From positions 1 through 36,387 of the forward strand of contig JADGJT010000239.1 in the NCBI GenBank assembly GCA_027604005.1: DNA of 36,387 nucleotides, given 5' to 3'. The notes beneath the pieces are model-generated. The model worked only from the letters and a program-made list of their open reading frames with translations. It did not search any database and had not been told where the DNA came from. The DNA comes from Dinochytrium kinnereticum. Taxonomy: Eukaryota; Chytridiomycota; Chytridiomycetes; Chytridiales; Chytridiaceae. Each line of letters begins with the position of its first letter. Positions within the stretch are counted from its first letter, which is position 1. Positions 12,465 through 23,777 of the stretch are shown here, piece by piece. Position numbers and translations under genes: made by a program.

Positions 12465-13344
12465 TCATAGTTCAGTATGCTCTGTCTCAATGTGAGTTGG
12501 GACTGGTGGTTGTGACGGAGGTGTTGAGAATGTCGGGAGACGCGGAAGCCAAACTCTTTTCCAAACCACATAACCGGCTGCCGATAGGAAAGTTGTTAAG
12601 CCGCCTATAATGATGAGGCGATCCATCATGGATTGAACTTGAAGCTTTGTCAGAATCTTTCGCGAGACGTCTGTGATAGAAGATAGGGTTGTGTACTGGG
12701 TGGATGTTTCCTTTAGAGTACGGGATGAATCATCTATGTAGTTCAGTCATAGCAAGTCAATACCCGTTTGTTACCAAGTAATTGTGAAGCCGCGACGCTT
12801 TTTTCTAGCTCTATAGACATCATCTGGATGGCTTGCTGAAGGGAGTCCGTTAGCTGTGCGCCAGATTCCAATGCCCTTGAAAATGGTTAGATCCACAAGG
12901 GTGCCATCGGACAGCGTACGTCATTTCGGGAATAGCATTAGAGTTCTTTTTCAAAAGCTCTTCTCTTTCGGAGATAGCCAACGCATCCGTCTTCCTCTTG
13001 GCATGCATCTTCGCATTCTTATACGAAGCTTGAATGCTATATCAATGTGTTGAGAACTGTTCCCAAATACATTCAAAGCCCAACCTATTTATTTCTTTCT
13101 TTACCTCAAAGAGCCTTGAAATTACATCAGCCGGACTCCGATCTATCTCATCTTCCAACGTAAACTCCAAGTCCTCAATCGCTTCCACATTTGTTTGTAT
13201 CCCATTCCAAACTAATGCGGACTGCTCGCTCAAATCTTTCAAGCTTCTGCAGGCGCTCAACTCTGAAATTAACACTCTCAGCCGGGCCTGCTCGCTCTCC
13301 AGTAAGGCCAGTGTTTCGATGGTTTGTGACATTGGCGGATTCAT
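12465..13344 (-). CDS. SEC20: Sec20-type Qb-SNARE (BNIP1 family), ER-Golgi retrograde traffic
   Basis: Exons on the minus strand: 13344-13085, 13036-12920, 12875-12775, 12733-12465; 248 aa, typical for Sec20 (about 230-380). The N-terminal half is coiled coil. The SNARE region includes 'QLLDDSSRTLKETSTQY', followed by 'ILTKLQVQSMMDRLII' and a single C-terminal membrane anchor ('GGLTTFLSAAGYVVW'), the diagnostic Sec20 layout. The family acts with Ufe1, Use1 and Sec22 in fusion of Golgi-derived vesicles with the ER. A short Pro-rich luminal tail ends the protein. The start chosen gives MNPPMSQT; the frame is open further upstream, and MSQT four codons later is an alternative. The introns are 41-48 nt. 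Confidence 0.88.
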
Positions 13345-13430
13345 ATACCGCCTTCCAATAGTTAAAAAATTTGTACAGGTGTTGGGGCGAGAGCAGAGCT
13401 TTCTCATGTGAGACGTCAACCACAGGTCCG
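13345..13430. promoter_or_regulatory. Short divergent interval between SEC20 and the glutaredoxin-like gene
   Basis: The interval between the SEC20 start and the first coding sequence of the glutaredoxin-like gene is under 100 bp. It must serve as promoter for SEC20, and probably for both. The right boundary is approximate because the start of the right-hand gene is unresolved. Confidence 0.3.
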
Positions 13431-13780
13431 AAGCTTACTGCTGTTTTGTTCACGCGTAAATATTGTGGACTATGTGATCATGCAAAGGTGGTATTAGAGA
13501 CGATTTGGTCCATCTCTAATTTTTTTTAACCAGGATATTCTCTATGAACTGCAAAAACAACATGGTTTTCTCCTTGAAGAACTTGACATTGACCATCCCT
13601 CCAGTGCTGTTTGGTAAAATCTTTATTATAACTTTAGATTATGATATTTATTTATGCATTTACAGGAAGGAAAAGTACCACTTCGATGTCCCAGTCTTGC
13701 ACTTAAACGGAAAAGAAGCCATGATGCATAGAATGGACGAGAAAATGTTAAGCTCAATAATAAAGGCAATTATGTCGTAG
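13412..13780 (+). CDS. Glutaredoxin-like small redox protein (YDR286C/DUF836 type), start unresolved
   Basis: Exons: about 13412-13487 (5' end uncertain), 13534-13613, 13666-13780. The spliced protein shows the thioredoxin-fold order of this family. A beta-strand leads into the CxxC site ('LFTRKYCGLCDHAK'), then a helix and strand ('YELQKQHGFLLEELDID'), then the cis-Pro strand ('YHFDVPVLHLNGKE'). The last element is 'HRMDEKMLSSII'. The probable role is a thiol-disulfide oxidoreductase, by fold and motif. No ATG lies in the open first exon, so the start must be in an undetected upstream mini-exon, possibly antisense to SEC20 exon 1. The stop is 20 bp from the stop of the convergent FG-GAP gene. 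Confidence 0.75.
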
Positions 13781-13800
13781 CTGTGTGTGATCAATACCAC

Positions 13801-15512
13801 TTAAAACTGGCCCTCCTCATCGTCAATCTCCCCTTCTTCTTCTTCGGCATGGTCCACTGGTTCAAGCTTCTCAAAAATCCGTGGATCGATATCGGTTTCT
13901 GCGGCAGACAGAATAGCATCCACAATCTTCTGTCTGCGTTGCTTTTCGCCTGTGATGATCGCGGGGGACTGGGAATTACTTTGTAGGTCTTTTGATGATG
14001 TAGAGATTTTGTAAACGTGGACGGAAGAATCCGCAAGAACGACGACCAACTCGTCTTTACCGTCACCATTTAGATCGCCAAGTGCTAATTTCAAAGCCCA
14101 GTCATGTAGCTCAATAGTGAGCAAAAGCTTTAAACCTTTAAATCTTTCGAAAAGAAAAAAAAGAGATTCGTACCATGCCCGACTTGTACAGATAAACCTC
14201 ATCAGAATGCCCACTGCAGAACACAAAGTCCAATCCTTTCATTTCAGACGACTTGACAGTCCATTTCATGACAGTCTTGATTTCATAATTTATAGATGCG
14301 TAGTTATATAGCTAAGTTCTTCGTTATAATTGAACAATTAAAGTTCCGAAAACCTCAAAGTTGGCCATAACGTAAAGGTTACCGTCTTCTCCACCCATAA
14401 GTATCTGCGGCTGCGAGGTCTTTGTAGTTCCAAGAGCCAAAAAATGGCCAGAGCAAAGCTGTGTATGAGGGATATTAATGCTGCGGTTACTAGGGGTTGG
14501 TATCTTACCGAGTTCATACGACAAGGCAAGGCTATAAAGAAAAGCGCCTTTCCTTCAAACACAAAGAGTATTCTAGGAGAGCGATCACAAACCAATATGA
14601 ACTCCATATCAAATCCATCTTTATCAACAAAGCGAACTGGCAGCATGCAAACTATGGAGCGTTGACTTTGGTATCGCTATAAACGGTTTAGAGGTTATAT
14701 TGAATTCCAAGCAAGGCATACAGTATCGATGGCATCTACTCCTCCAATTTGGGACTTCCATGTTTGCTCAAGATTCGAAAACGCGCTCAGGTTACCTTCA
14801 CAATCCCCAACGATCAACTCAAAATCACCTATCATGTTTATAAAAAAAGTAGACAATAGGGGCCGCCTACCATCTCCTTCACGAATGCAAAGGCAAAAGA
14901 CTGGCGTCCCAATAGATTTTCTAAGCAAAGTTCTCTGTCGCGTCATAATTACAACGGACCCTTCTGCATCTCCCACTATTACGTCGCATTTGCTAAACGG
15001 GTAAAGCTGTTTCAAGAGGAGCCCGGTAATGCAGGAGCATCGTGTTTCAATAACAATATCTTCCTCCTTTTTTCTCAGATCTCAGTAGGAATACAAAGTA
15101 GATAAACACTCACTGAAGTTATCGGATCAATTGCTATGACGGTGCCATGGTCGGTGGCGACAAGAACTTGAGTTCTCATTAAGTTTCGAATGGCTTTATC
15201 GGTTCCATATTCCCCCGTCTTGCTTCGACGAGCCTTTTGCTTGGCTGACAGGACTGCACCGTCTGGGAAAAAAACTCCGGACCCAACACCAACGTCCGTT
15301 ATCTGGCATGAAAACTGCCGCGACCATAATAGGTGGGAATAGTATTTTGTGCTGGACTCTGAAGTGTTTACGGATTGGATTTCATGCGTTGGGGGCGCAT
15401 GGGATGCGTCGTGTATCAATTCCGTCCCAAAGCTATCAATCAACGAGTTGACTCTCCTTATGGTCTCTGCCCCCGCCTCTGCCAGGCAAGGAAGCTGCAC
15501 TGCTCTCACCAT
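13801..15512 (-). CDS. FG-GAP/beta-propeller protein, possibly ITFG2/KICSTOR-like
   Basis: Exons on the minus strand: 15512-15114, 15066-14722, 14676-14509, 14458-14354 (or to 14336), 14275-14174, 14127-13801; 481 or 487 aa. Repeated 'VIVGDAEGSVVI', 'LIVGDCEGNLSAF', 'ILMGGEDGNLYVM' and 'LALGDLNGDGKDELVVV' strands indicate a seven-bladed-type propeller with at least one calcium-binding-like FG-GAP loop (DxNGDGxDE). Length and repeat style resemble ITFG2, and to a lesser degree kaptin, both subunits of the KICSTOR regulator of TORC1. This assignment is tentative. The tail is very acidic (EEEEGEIDDEEGQ). The donor of the fourth exon is ambiguous because GTTTTC at 14353 and GTTCAA at 14335 both keep the frame. 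It is divergent from TIM17 with 76 bp between starts. Confidence 0.6.
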
Positions 15513-15588
15513 GCAAAAACCCAGCGACAATTCCTTCTCAACATCATTTTCTTTTTTCGCAAGGCAACAAACCAACCCAACAGCGAAG
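15513..15588. promoter_or_regulatory. Divergent promoter interval, FG-GAP gene / TIM17
   Basis: Only 76 bp separate the two opposite start codons. The interval has pyrimidine-rich stretches but no certain core element. The role is inferred from position. Confidence 0.4.
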
Positions 15589-16176
15589 ATGAAAGAAGGA
15601 ATATCCGACCACTCCCGAGATCCCTGCCCCTACGTCGTCGTCTATGACGTCGGAGTTGGATTCGCTATGGGCTCCATCGGTGGATCAATCTGGCACGGCT
15701 TCAAAGGATACCGCAATTCACCCCGTGGCGAAAGGCTTTCAGGAGCCTTAGCCTCCATCAAAGCCCGTGCTCCCATCCTTGGAGGAAACTTTGCCGTCTG
15801 GTCCGGGTTGTTTAACGCTGGCGACTGTACGTTAGCTCACATTCGTGGGAAGGAGGATTCGTGGAATGCCATTATGGCCGGTGCGGCGACGGGTGGCATC
15901 CTTGCGGCGAGATCTGGACCGAAAGCGATTGCGATATCGGCTGCTTTCGGTGGAATCTTCTTGGCTATTATGGAGGGCATTGGGGCGATGCTTGGACGGA
16001 TGTCATCGGATCAGTTTAAGCCAATTGCTCCTCCCCTGCCTCCTGACATGCAGCAAGCGGCTGCCAGCACACCAGCATCGCAAACCCCGGCGCCAGAGGC
16101 CTCTAGCGGCGATTTCAGCCAATCTGCCCCTCCTACTGATGCGGCAAGACCTTTCAAGGGACGATTCTTTGGTTAA
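15589..16176 (+). CDS. TIM17: Mitochondrial inner-membrane import translocase subunit Tim17
   Basis: Single exon, 195 aa. It starts like Tim17 proteins ('HSRDPCPYVVVYDVG'), followed by four hydrophobic GxxxG-rich segments, 'GSIWHGFKGYRNSPRGER', 'APILGGNFAVWSGLFNAGD' and 'AAFGGIFLAIMEGIGAML'. The two cysteines at residues 13 and 80 correspond to the conserved disulfide pair of Tim17. The family forms part of the TIM23 presequence translocase in the inner membrane. The C-terminal ~50 residues are Pro/Ala/Ser-rich and longer than in yeast. It is one of the few intronless genes here. The start at MKEGIS matches family length; upstream codons in frame lie within the divergent promoter and the opposite gene's first exon. 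Confidence 0.95.
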   Translation: MKEGISDHSRDPCPYVVVYDVGVGFAMGSIGGSIWHGFKGYRNSPRGERLSGALASIKARAPILGGNFAVWSGLFNAGDCTLAHIRGKEDSWNAIMAGAATGGILAARSGPKAIAISAAFGGIFLAIMEGIGAMLGRMSSDQFKPIAPPLPPDMQQAAASTPASQTPAPEASSGDFSQSAPPTDAARPFKGRFFG

Positions 16177-16244
16177 TGTTAATGTAAATAATACTCTGTT
16201 TGGGGGAAGGAAAATCACGCTCAGATTTTTGTTGTTTTGATTCC

Positions 16245-16946
16245 ATGGACGCGGATGTGGGATATCGTACTGGGTTGCAGGAGCTCACTGCGCTGTTTGC
16301 GAGCAGACCAGATGTTGAGGAAGAGTTGAAGCAGATTGTGCGGGTAAAGAGGAACTGAGTGATGTTCCACTCATCCCATACTTTCAAAAGGTGCCGGGTG
16401 ACAAATCGGGTCCAGCTAACATCGCGCCAAAACCCGCAAAGAGTAGTAAGGCGCAAACTACGAAAAAGACAAGCGACGACATATGGGACGATGAAGAGGT
16501 TGGGGCGTTTGCAGATGTAGCTGATGCAAGGCCGCAGCCAGAGTAAGAATTCTTGACAGCGAAGACGCTAATCCTGTGTGTGCAGGTACCAGATCAAGTA
16601 TCGACAAAAAGTGTCAGCCGAGGACATCTACCTACAGATGGGGAACAAGTCGATGTCAGCAGCGTGCACGGATGAGTTTGTGGTCGTCGTTGAGCTTCCA
16701 TCGACTTCGTTCAGGGACATTGTCGTCAACTGCTCCAATGACAATCTTGATCTCAGAACACCTCGATAGTTGAGCTTTATTGACCGCACCAACTCAACCT
16801 CTAACTCCTTTTTCAGCAAGCTGCTGCTGCCCTTCCCACAACCCATAGACGAGCAGGCAGCATCTGCCGAGTGGAATCAAGCGCAGCAGAAGATGACCAT
16901 CACAGCCCCGATCCAACCTCCCAACTACCAGTATGCAGTCAACTGA
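16245..16946 (+). CDS. DNAAF6: Dynein axonemal assembly factor 6 (PIH1D3), PIH/CS-domain co-chaperone
   Basis: Exons 16245-16343, 16391-16542, 16586-16768, 16817-16946; 187 aa (human about 214). The family signature is clear: an acidic 'DDIWDDEEV' linker, then a CS-like beta-sandwich starting 'PEYQIKYRQKVSAEDIYLQM', 'LVVVVELP'-type strands, and 'NLDLRTPRYKLLLPFP'. The protein helps HSP90/HSP70 fold and pre-assemble axonemal dynein arms in the cytoplasm, so its presence argues that this organism makes motile flagella. The first intron hides an in-frame stop; splicing it (16344-16390) joins 'KQIVR' to 'VPGDKSGPANIAP'. The next gene's ATG (ETFB) lies only 45 bp downstream on the same strand. Confidence 0.9.
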
Positions 16947-16991
16947 ATACAAAATTTTGATTTTGCTCATTTTCTTCCCTCTAAGCCGATC

Positions 16992-18036
16992 ATGTCTCTA
17001 AAGCTCCTCGTCCCAGTCAAGCGAGTCGTCGACTATGGTGATTATCCGTCATCTCCACCCCAGCAATGATCACCTCTCTAAAACATGTTATGTTAAAGCT
17101 GTGAAAATTCGCGTCGTGGCGGGCAAGGTGGACATTGCCAATGTAAAGCACTCCATGAACCCTTTCGATGAGATTGCCGTGGAGGAGGCTGTGAGGATGA
17201 AGGAAAGGAAGGCCGCAAAGGAGATCATTGCTATCTCCATTGGTCCTACCAAATCTCAGGAGACGCTCCGAACGGCGTTGGCCATGGGTGCTGATAAGGC
17301 GATTCACGTCGAGGTTCCCGATGGTTCAGAAGTTCAGCCTCTGCAGGTAAATAAAGCAGAACGAAAGCAGGAGAATTACAGAAGAAGCTTGAACTACCCA
17401 TGGATTTTTCCTATCCAGTAGGTCGCGAAACTGTTGAGGGCGGTCGTTGAGAAGGAGAAGCCCGACCTTGTTATTCTCGGAAAACAAGCCATCGACGACG
17501 ACTCCAACCAAACTGGACAGATGTTGGCGGGTCTCCTGAACTGGCCTCAGGCGACTTTTGCATCAAAGGTTGAGTACAATGATGGTGAAAAGAAGGTGGT
17601 TGTGACTCGTGAGGTTGACGGAGGGCTTGAGACTCTCAAGGCTCCTATTCCTGCTATCATTTCTGCGGATCTGAGGTTAGTGTTTTTTTGAGCTATGTTT
17701 TTTTATTCCTCGGTTGACTTGTTTTGTTTGACATACTCTGTTTTTGTTTTGTTTTCTTTTACTAGGCTGAACGAGCCTCGGTACGCGACTCTTCCCAACA
17801 TCATGAAGGCGAAAAAGAAGCCTCTTTCCAAGATGACCCCATCCGAGCTCGGCGTTGATATAACTCCTGGAATCCAAACTCTGTCAGTGAGCGAGCCCCC
17901 TAAAAGGGTTGGTGGTGCGAAGGTGGAGTCCGTTGACGAGGTAATTGACTACTTTTTTTGTACAGTATGAACTTTTTTCTAATTAACCATCAAAACAAAG
18001 CTTATTGCCAAGCTTAAGGCGGCTGGCGCCGTCTAA
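16992..18036 (+). CDS. ETFB: Electron transfer flavoprotein subunit beta
   Basis: Exons 16992-17037, 17099-17346, 17422-17675, 17766-17940, 18001-18036; 252 aa, matching the family (about 255). It starts '[20 protein letters not shown]' and shows '[17 protein letters not shown]', '[18 protein letters not shown]' (the conserved AMP/FAD-binding region) and 'KAKKKPL'. With the alpha subunit, the mitochondrial matrix ETF passes electrons from acyl-CoA dehydrogenases to ETF-QO. The introns (61, 75, 90 and 60 nt) are longer and more GT-consensus than elsewhere in the window. The last exon is 36 nt. It converges on the kinase gene with 44 bp between stops. Confidence 0.96.
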
Positions 18037-18080
18037 AATCATGTTAACCTAAGTTCAATAGACATGCGTATTCATACTCC

Positions 18081-20004
<1,924 letters not shown>

Positions 20005-20058
20005 TTGTGACAGCTTTTGTTTTGGCTCAAAAATGTCAACTTTTATTTGGCACCACAT

Positions 20059-20892
20059 TCAGGCGGCAGTGGCATGGAACCGGAGCCGCACGTAATCCAA
20101 CCTCCACACGCCTCTGCTATCACGCAGAACGGGTTCAAGGTCATTGCAGACTTCGGTCTTGATGGAATCTTGGACTTCAGGGGGGAACTGGCCGAAGAAT
20201 GGGTTGGAGAGGGTGTCCAGCCAGCTTCGGAGGCCTTTGGGGAGGAGGGTTGGGCGTGGGATCAGCTCCATCCTTACGTTCGTGAAGCCGTTAGCTTCGA
20301 GAAGATCTTGGTATTCTTCACAGCTGTTTACAAAATGTTAGATCGCGTTGCAGACATAAGGAATTTACGTTGGGAAGAACCAGGGAGACACAGCATCAAG
20401 TCCACGCCTTTTTGCTGCGGCGAGTATAGCGCTGTGGACGGTGGCAATGTTGAGCGCTCCTCCCATTTCACCGACAAAGCGCCCTCCTTTGCGTAAAGAG
20501 GATCGCGCTCCCTTTATGACAGCCTGTGGATCATTTTTCATCCAATGCAAAGCAGCATTCGAAAAGACCGCATCAAAACTTGCTTCAAATTCTTTGAACG
20601 TCTCAAGATCTTGCGCATCCCTCGCAAAAAACTTCAGATTCGCCTCCGAGTCCTTGTATGTTTCCGTCGCGCATTCAATCATCTCCACGCTACTATCAAT
20701 CCCGACCACATTACTGCATCCAAACCCCCCAGCCTCTTTCCGATGAGCGAAACGCGAAGTGAGACTGCCTTCACCGCATCCAATGTCCAGAATACGTTCT
20801 CCGGGTTGAGGATTTAGAAGAAGAATGACTTGAGAGCTTAGCTCCGGTACGAAGCTGGCGTTGGCAAGGTATGCATGCGGGTCCCAGGACAT
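20059..20892 (-). CDS. Class I SAM-dependent methyltransferase (trans-aconitate methyltransferase-like)
   Basis: Exons on the minus strand: 20892-20369 and 20323-20059; 262 aa. Motif I is 'ILDIGCGEGSLTSRFA', the acidic end of strand 2 is 'VVGIDSSVEMIECA', motif IV-like is 'FDAVFSNAALHWM', and the C-terminal half is the usual mixed sheet ('GGRFVGEMGG'). The family transfers methyl groups to small molecules, and the layout is that of bacterial/fungal Tam-like enzymes. The substrate cannot be read from sequence. The frame is open upstream to an ATG at 20994, but that would overlap the first exon of the divergent ACT gene, so MSWDPHAY is preferred. The stop codon TGA is immediately followed by ATG on the same strand at the 5' side of the kinase gene. 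Confidence 0.85.
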
Positions 20893-20959
20893 GTTTGGTT
20901 GGCGAAAAATCAAAACAGTCATACATTCAAAAAGATGAGCATCACTTTGCAGGAGATTG
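20893..20959. promoter_or_regulatory. Divergent promoter interval, methyltransferase / ACT-domain gene
   Basis: The 67 bp between the preferred start codons must contain both promoters. It is inferred from position only and depends on the two chosen starts. Confidence 0.3.
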
Positions 20960-21393
20960 ATGGATCTTTCTCCGTCTACAAGTTGAGTTTTCATTGGTCA
21001 ATGAGTTATTTTAAGGCATTTTGAAGGTATCCACCAGCCGCTGCACCCTCCCTGTGGCCGCAGTTACTTTCTCTAGCGGAACCATCAACAGGGCGGTCCT
21101 TTTTCTCAGTGTCCGTTTCTGAAAAAGAGTTGTCGATTGTCACGACTGCTGAACTTCCTCGGTTGGATGGATACTTTTTCAATAAAGAATCGGGTTACGC
21201 TGCTTTTGTCATTAAAGGGCAATTGGATTTCTCACTCGTGGGTATTCTGGCGACATTGACTTCGGCGTTGGCTAGGGAGGGGGTTTCTGTGTTCGCCGTT
21301 TCGACCTTTGACACGGATTATCTGCTTGTTAAGCAGGAGAATGTTGAAAAGGCCAGGACGGCATTTTCGACATGTGGATATTCGTTTGAATAG
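20960..21393 (+). CDS. Small ACT-domain protein (ACT_7/CASTOR-like fold)
   Basis: Exons 20960-20973 (14 nt) and 21027-21393; 126 aa. The second exon gives the conserved core of the DUF2241/ACT_7 family: 'FFSVSVSEKELSIV', 'AAFVIKGQLDFSLVGILA', 'GVSVFAVSTFDTDYLLV' and a final helix. These proteins are small-molecule-binding, often amino-acid-sensing, ACT domains; related domains build the arginine sensor CASTOR. The exact ligand here is unknown. The second exon begins directly after an in-frame stop and AAG acceptor, so an upstream exon is required. ATG GAT CTT TCT CC joined through a 53-nt intron gives 'MDLSPYPPAAAPSLWPQL', which fits the family's short Pro-rich N-terminus. The stop is 22 bp from the convergent coiled-coil gene's stop. 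Confidence 0.8.
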
Positions 21394-21415
21394 ATCTCTT
21401 TTCTAAGCTCATTTA

Positions 21416-22810
21416 TTATTCATTTTCTTGAAATTGTTCCTGAAGACTGGCTTTCACACCTGCTGGTAAAAAATGCTCAATCTCTTCAATTTTCTTGAGT
21501 GGTTATCAGCATATCGGTCTACATGGGGTTTTATTTTTACCTGATTCCAACTCATGAGCTCTGAGTTGTACGCATCAATCTTTTCGTTGAGAGTGTTGAT
21601 CTCTTTTTGGGAGGTTTTCACAAACTTTTGAAGTTGCTCAACGTCTTTCTGGGTAAATCGAATAAGTAATATAATTCCCAGGTATAGTACCTTTCGTTCA
21701 ACGCTGTCACCGGTGCCAAGGTTGTCGTTCCCAGATTCTTCAGTTCCAACCTTTTCTAAATACTGGCCTAGGTCTTCCTAGAAAGAAAAGTCAGTATTAA
21801 AAATGCCATCTTAAACAAACATCACTCTCAATCTTAGTTTGCAGCTCTAATCACTCTTATTTAGGTTTACAGGAATTTCCTAGAATGTTACCTTCAAAAG
21901 TCTGCTCTTTTTTGGCCTCATTTACAAGCCACTCTTTAACAAACGTTTTTCTTCCTCTGAACCTAAGGCTCATCTTAATCTTTTCATCTACACTGTTCAG
22001 ATCCGCTAGATTAGTTAATTGCTCACCAGTTGTTTTGTTCAGCTCCTTTATAAAGAGATCCACCAAAAATCCTAAGAATCTCTTTTCTTCGTCGGCTATC
22101 ACGGATTTGAGTCTAATTAACATTAGGAGGTTCTTTGACGACTCCATTCCACCTCTTATTTTTCTTTTCCACTTCTTGCAGTCTCGAGCTCAACGATTCA
22201 ACTTTTGAAAGCTCCTTCTGAAGCATATCAGTGGTCCCAATGTCGCATATAAGCCTCTGGATCTTTGCGCGTAGAAAGTTTTTTTCCTTTTGAACATTCA
22301 AAATGCCGCTGATGAAACCTGAATACTCTCTCTGTCGTCGTTGTAAATATACGGCGTGGCATGCAGGAACGTACTTTAATTTCAGCCAGAAGGGGTCGCA
22401 AGGTAGTAAATCGATCATTGATTTGATCAAAGACGTCATTCAGAGCCTCCAATCTCCGCACGTCGAATATCCCATGCGATTCCAGATTCTGCGGAAGGCA
22501 TCAGAAGGGCGTGGCAATGCAGCTCACGTTTCTCAGAAGCAGCAGTTCTCTTTCCAAGTTCTCAACGCCGCACCTCCCCATCGAATCAATGTCCAATAGC
22601 TCAGAAGCAAGCTTTCGGGACGATATCTTTGGTAGATGAAAGAACCTCTCTCGCTTCTTCTCAAGCAGGGTGATGTTTGGCACTGCAGGGACCTTGCAGT
22701 GAGCCTCAAAGTGGCTCCCAACTTGACTCCATGCCATCCGAATTTGTCACAAAGAGTGACAATCTCTGTGGGTTGCTGTCCTCCCTATGACGTTCAGTTG
22801 AGGGAGACAT
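21416..22810 (-). CDS. Coiled-coil protein with TSNAXIP1_N-like domain
   Basis: Nine exons on the minus strand: 22810-22751, 22704-22528, 22488-22375, 22331-22153, 22112-21892, 21846-21821 (26 nt), 21777-21691, 21648-21541, 21493-21416; 349 aa in frame, with introns of 39-47 nt. The segment 'LERELLLLRNNLESHGIFD' then 'RRLEALNDVFDQINDRF' and 'LRPLLAEIKREYSGFI' matches the pattern of the TSNAXIP1 N-terminal domain (conserved 'K.LLxxIKxEYxxxI'). Long coiled coils follow. TSNAXIP1-type proteins are testis/cilium-associated in animals, so a flagellar role is plausible here but inferred. Each exon alone is too short to look coding. The gene is divergent from the small mitochondrial-type protein with 52 bp between starts. 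Confidence 0.7.
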
Positions 22811-22862
22811 CACCCAGCGCTTTGATGCACCGCATTGGGCACTTGGTGCAGGGTAGAAAGTT
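22811..22862. promoter_or_regulatory. 52-bp divergent promoter interval
   Basis: This is the only sequence between the opposite ATGs of the TSNAXIP1-like gene and the small protein gene. The promoter role is inferred from position. Confidence 0.35.
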
Positions 22863-23204
22863 ATGATGCTCGCTACTGTCAAAAGAGCCTCTGGGGTGCG
22901 ACTAACCGCCTCTCTCCGACGCGGCTTCCGAATTCTTCCAAAAGACAAGGGCGACGCAGAAGAACCACACCGCGAGAAGCGGCTCGAAAAGAAGATTGCA
23001 GACGAGATGCCACCTGCCCCGTGCTATAGCTACCAGAAGGAGCCTGCTGCGAAATCAAAAGACGGGTCGCTTCGTCAGCAAATGCCTGAGGGAGGGAAGT
23101 GGAGATCGCCGGATTTTGCAGATGAGGCTAGCGGATATTACCCCGAGAGTAGAGATATGTCGAATTCGGAGGTTGCGTTTAAAAAGATGGATGAGGAGAA
23201 GTAA
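22863..23204 (+). CDS. Small unknown protein with mitochondrial-type presequence, 113 aa
   Basis: Single-exon open frame from tandem ATGs (Met-Met). The first ~25 residues are Arg/Ser/Ala-rich with no acidic residue ('TVKRASGVRLTASLRRGFRI'), the profile of a mitochondrial targeting sequence. The rest is charged, with 'EKRLEKKIADEMPPAPCYSY' and a Glu/Tyr/Lys-rich tail, and has no transmembrane segment. I do not recognise the family; a respiratory-chain accessory or matrix assembly factor is possible but not shown. The short divergent spacing to a well-supported gene and the clean length favour a real gene. Downstream lies the longest gap of the window. Confidence 0.6.
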   Translation: MMLATVKRASGVRLTASLRRGFRILPKDKGDAEEPHREKRLEKKIADEMPPAPCYSYQKEPAAKSKDGSLRQQMPEGGKWRSPDFADEASGYYPESRDMSNSEVAFKKMDEEK

Positions 23205-23777
23205 TGGTCGAGGAGGTTTGATTGTTGTATCTGGTCTCTGTTTTGAATGGCGTCGTAGGTACTTTTGTGGAGTTCTTGCCACAATGATTCGTTCAGAATA
23301 AAGATTCGACCGCTGCCTTTGCTTTAGTGGGTGTTTTTGTGGTGACTGGTAGCAGATGATGGGAGGTTGGGACGTGTTTTCAAACTGGGGTCAGCTTGAA
23401 TGTGCTGCGCCACACCTTTAATCGGCTATAAATGTGGACAAGTTGGATAATTGTGAGTTCAGGAAGACTTGGTTAATAAAAGCACCTGCTTGGCAGATGG
23501 TCTCCGCTTGCGGACCTCGACCTTCGATTACCTTACAGGCCGTCATTAATGACCAAAAGATCACGACCCCTGCTTCGGGTGCCAGGCTTGAGACCAGCCC
23601 TCTTTTCCAATGGCTGCTGAAAGCGATGGCAATGGCAAGGGCTACATCCCCTCTCATCCCCCTTCTTTTTCCTCTCTCTCGTTTCGTTCTCCTTAGCATC
23701 TATTTGGCTTCCTTTCACTCCAGTCATGTTCGGTCAATTACAGTCACAATACATTACTGCATTTGCATCCATTCAAT
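23205..23777. other. 573-bp gene-poor interval
   Basis: This is the longest stretch without a supported gene, although open frames of 64-140 codons run through it on both strands without recognisable motifs or proper splice structure. It contains a CT-rich tract at about 23650-23700 and a short GC hairpin at about 23500-23517 (GGTCTCCGCTTGCGGACC). It must hold the 3' ends of the small protein gene and of the convergent RQC2 gene. No tRNA, snRNA or SRP RNA could be confirmed by eye. Confidence 0.4.

Noticed and set aside
14340..14380. C-terminus of the FG-GAP protein ending at the stop near 14324
   Set aside because: Downstream exons on the same strand continue the propeller repeats (including the DxNGDG loop) in frame after an intron.
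16344..16390. Premature stop and frame change near the start of DNAAF6
   Set aside because: Explained by a 47-nt GT..AG intron; the spliced protein is in frame throughout.
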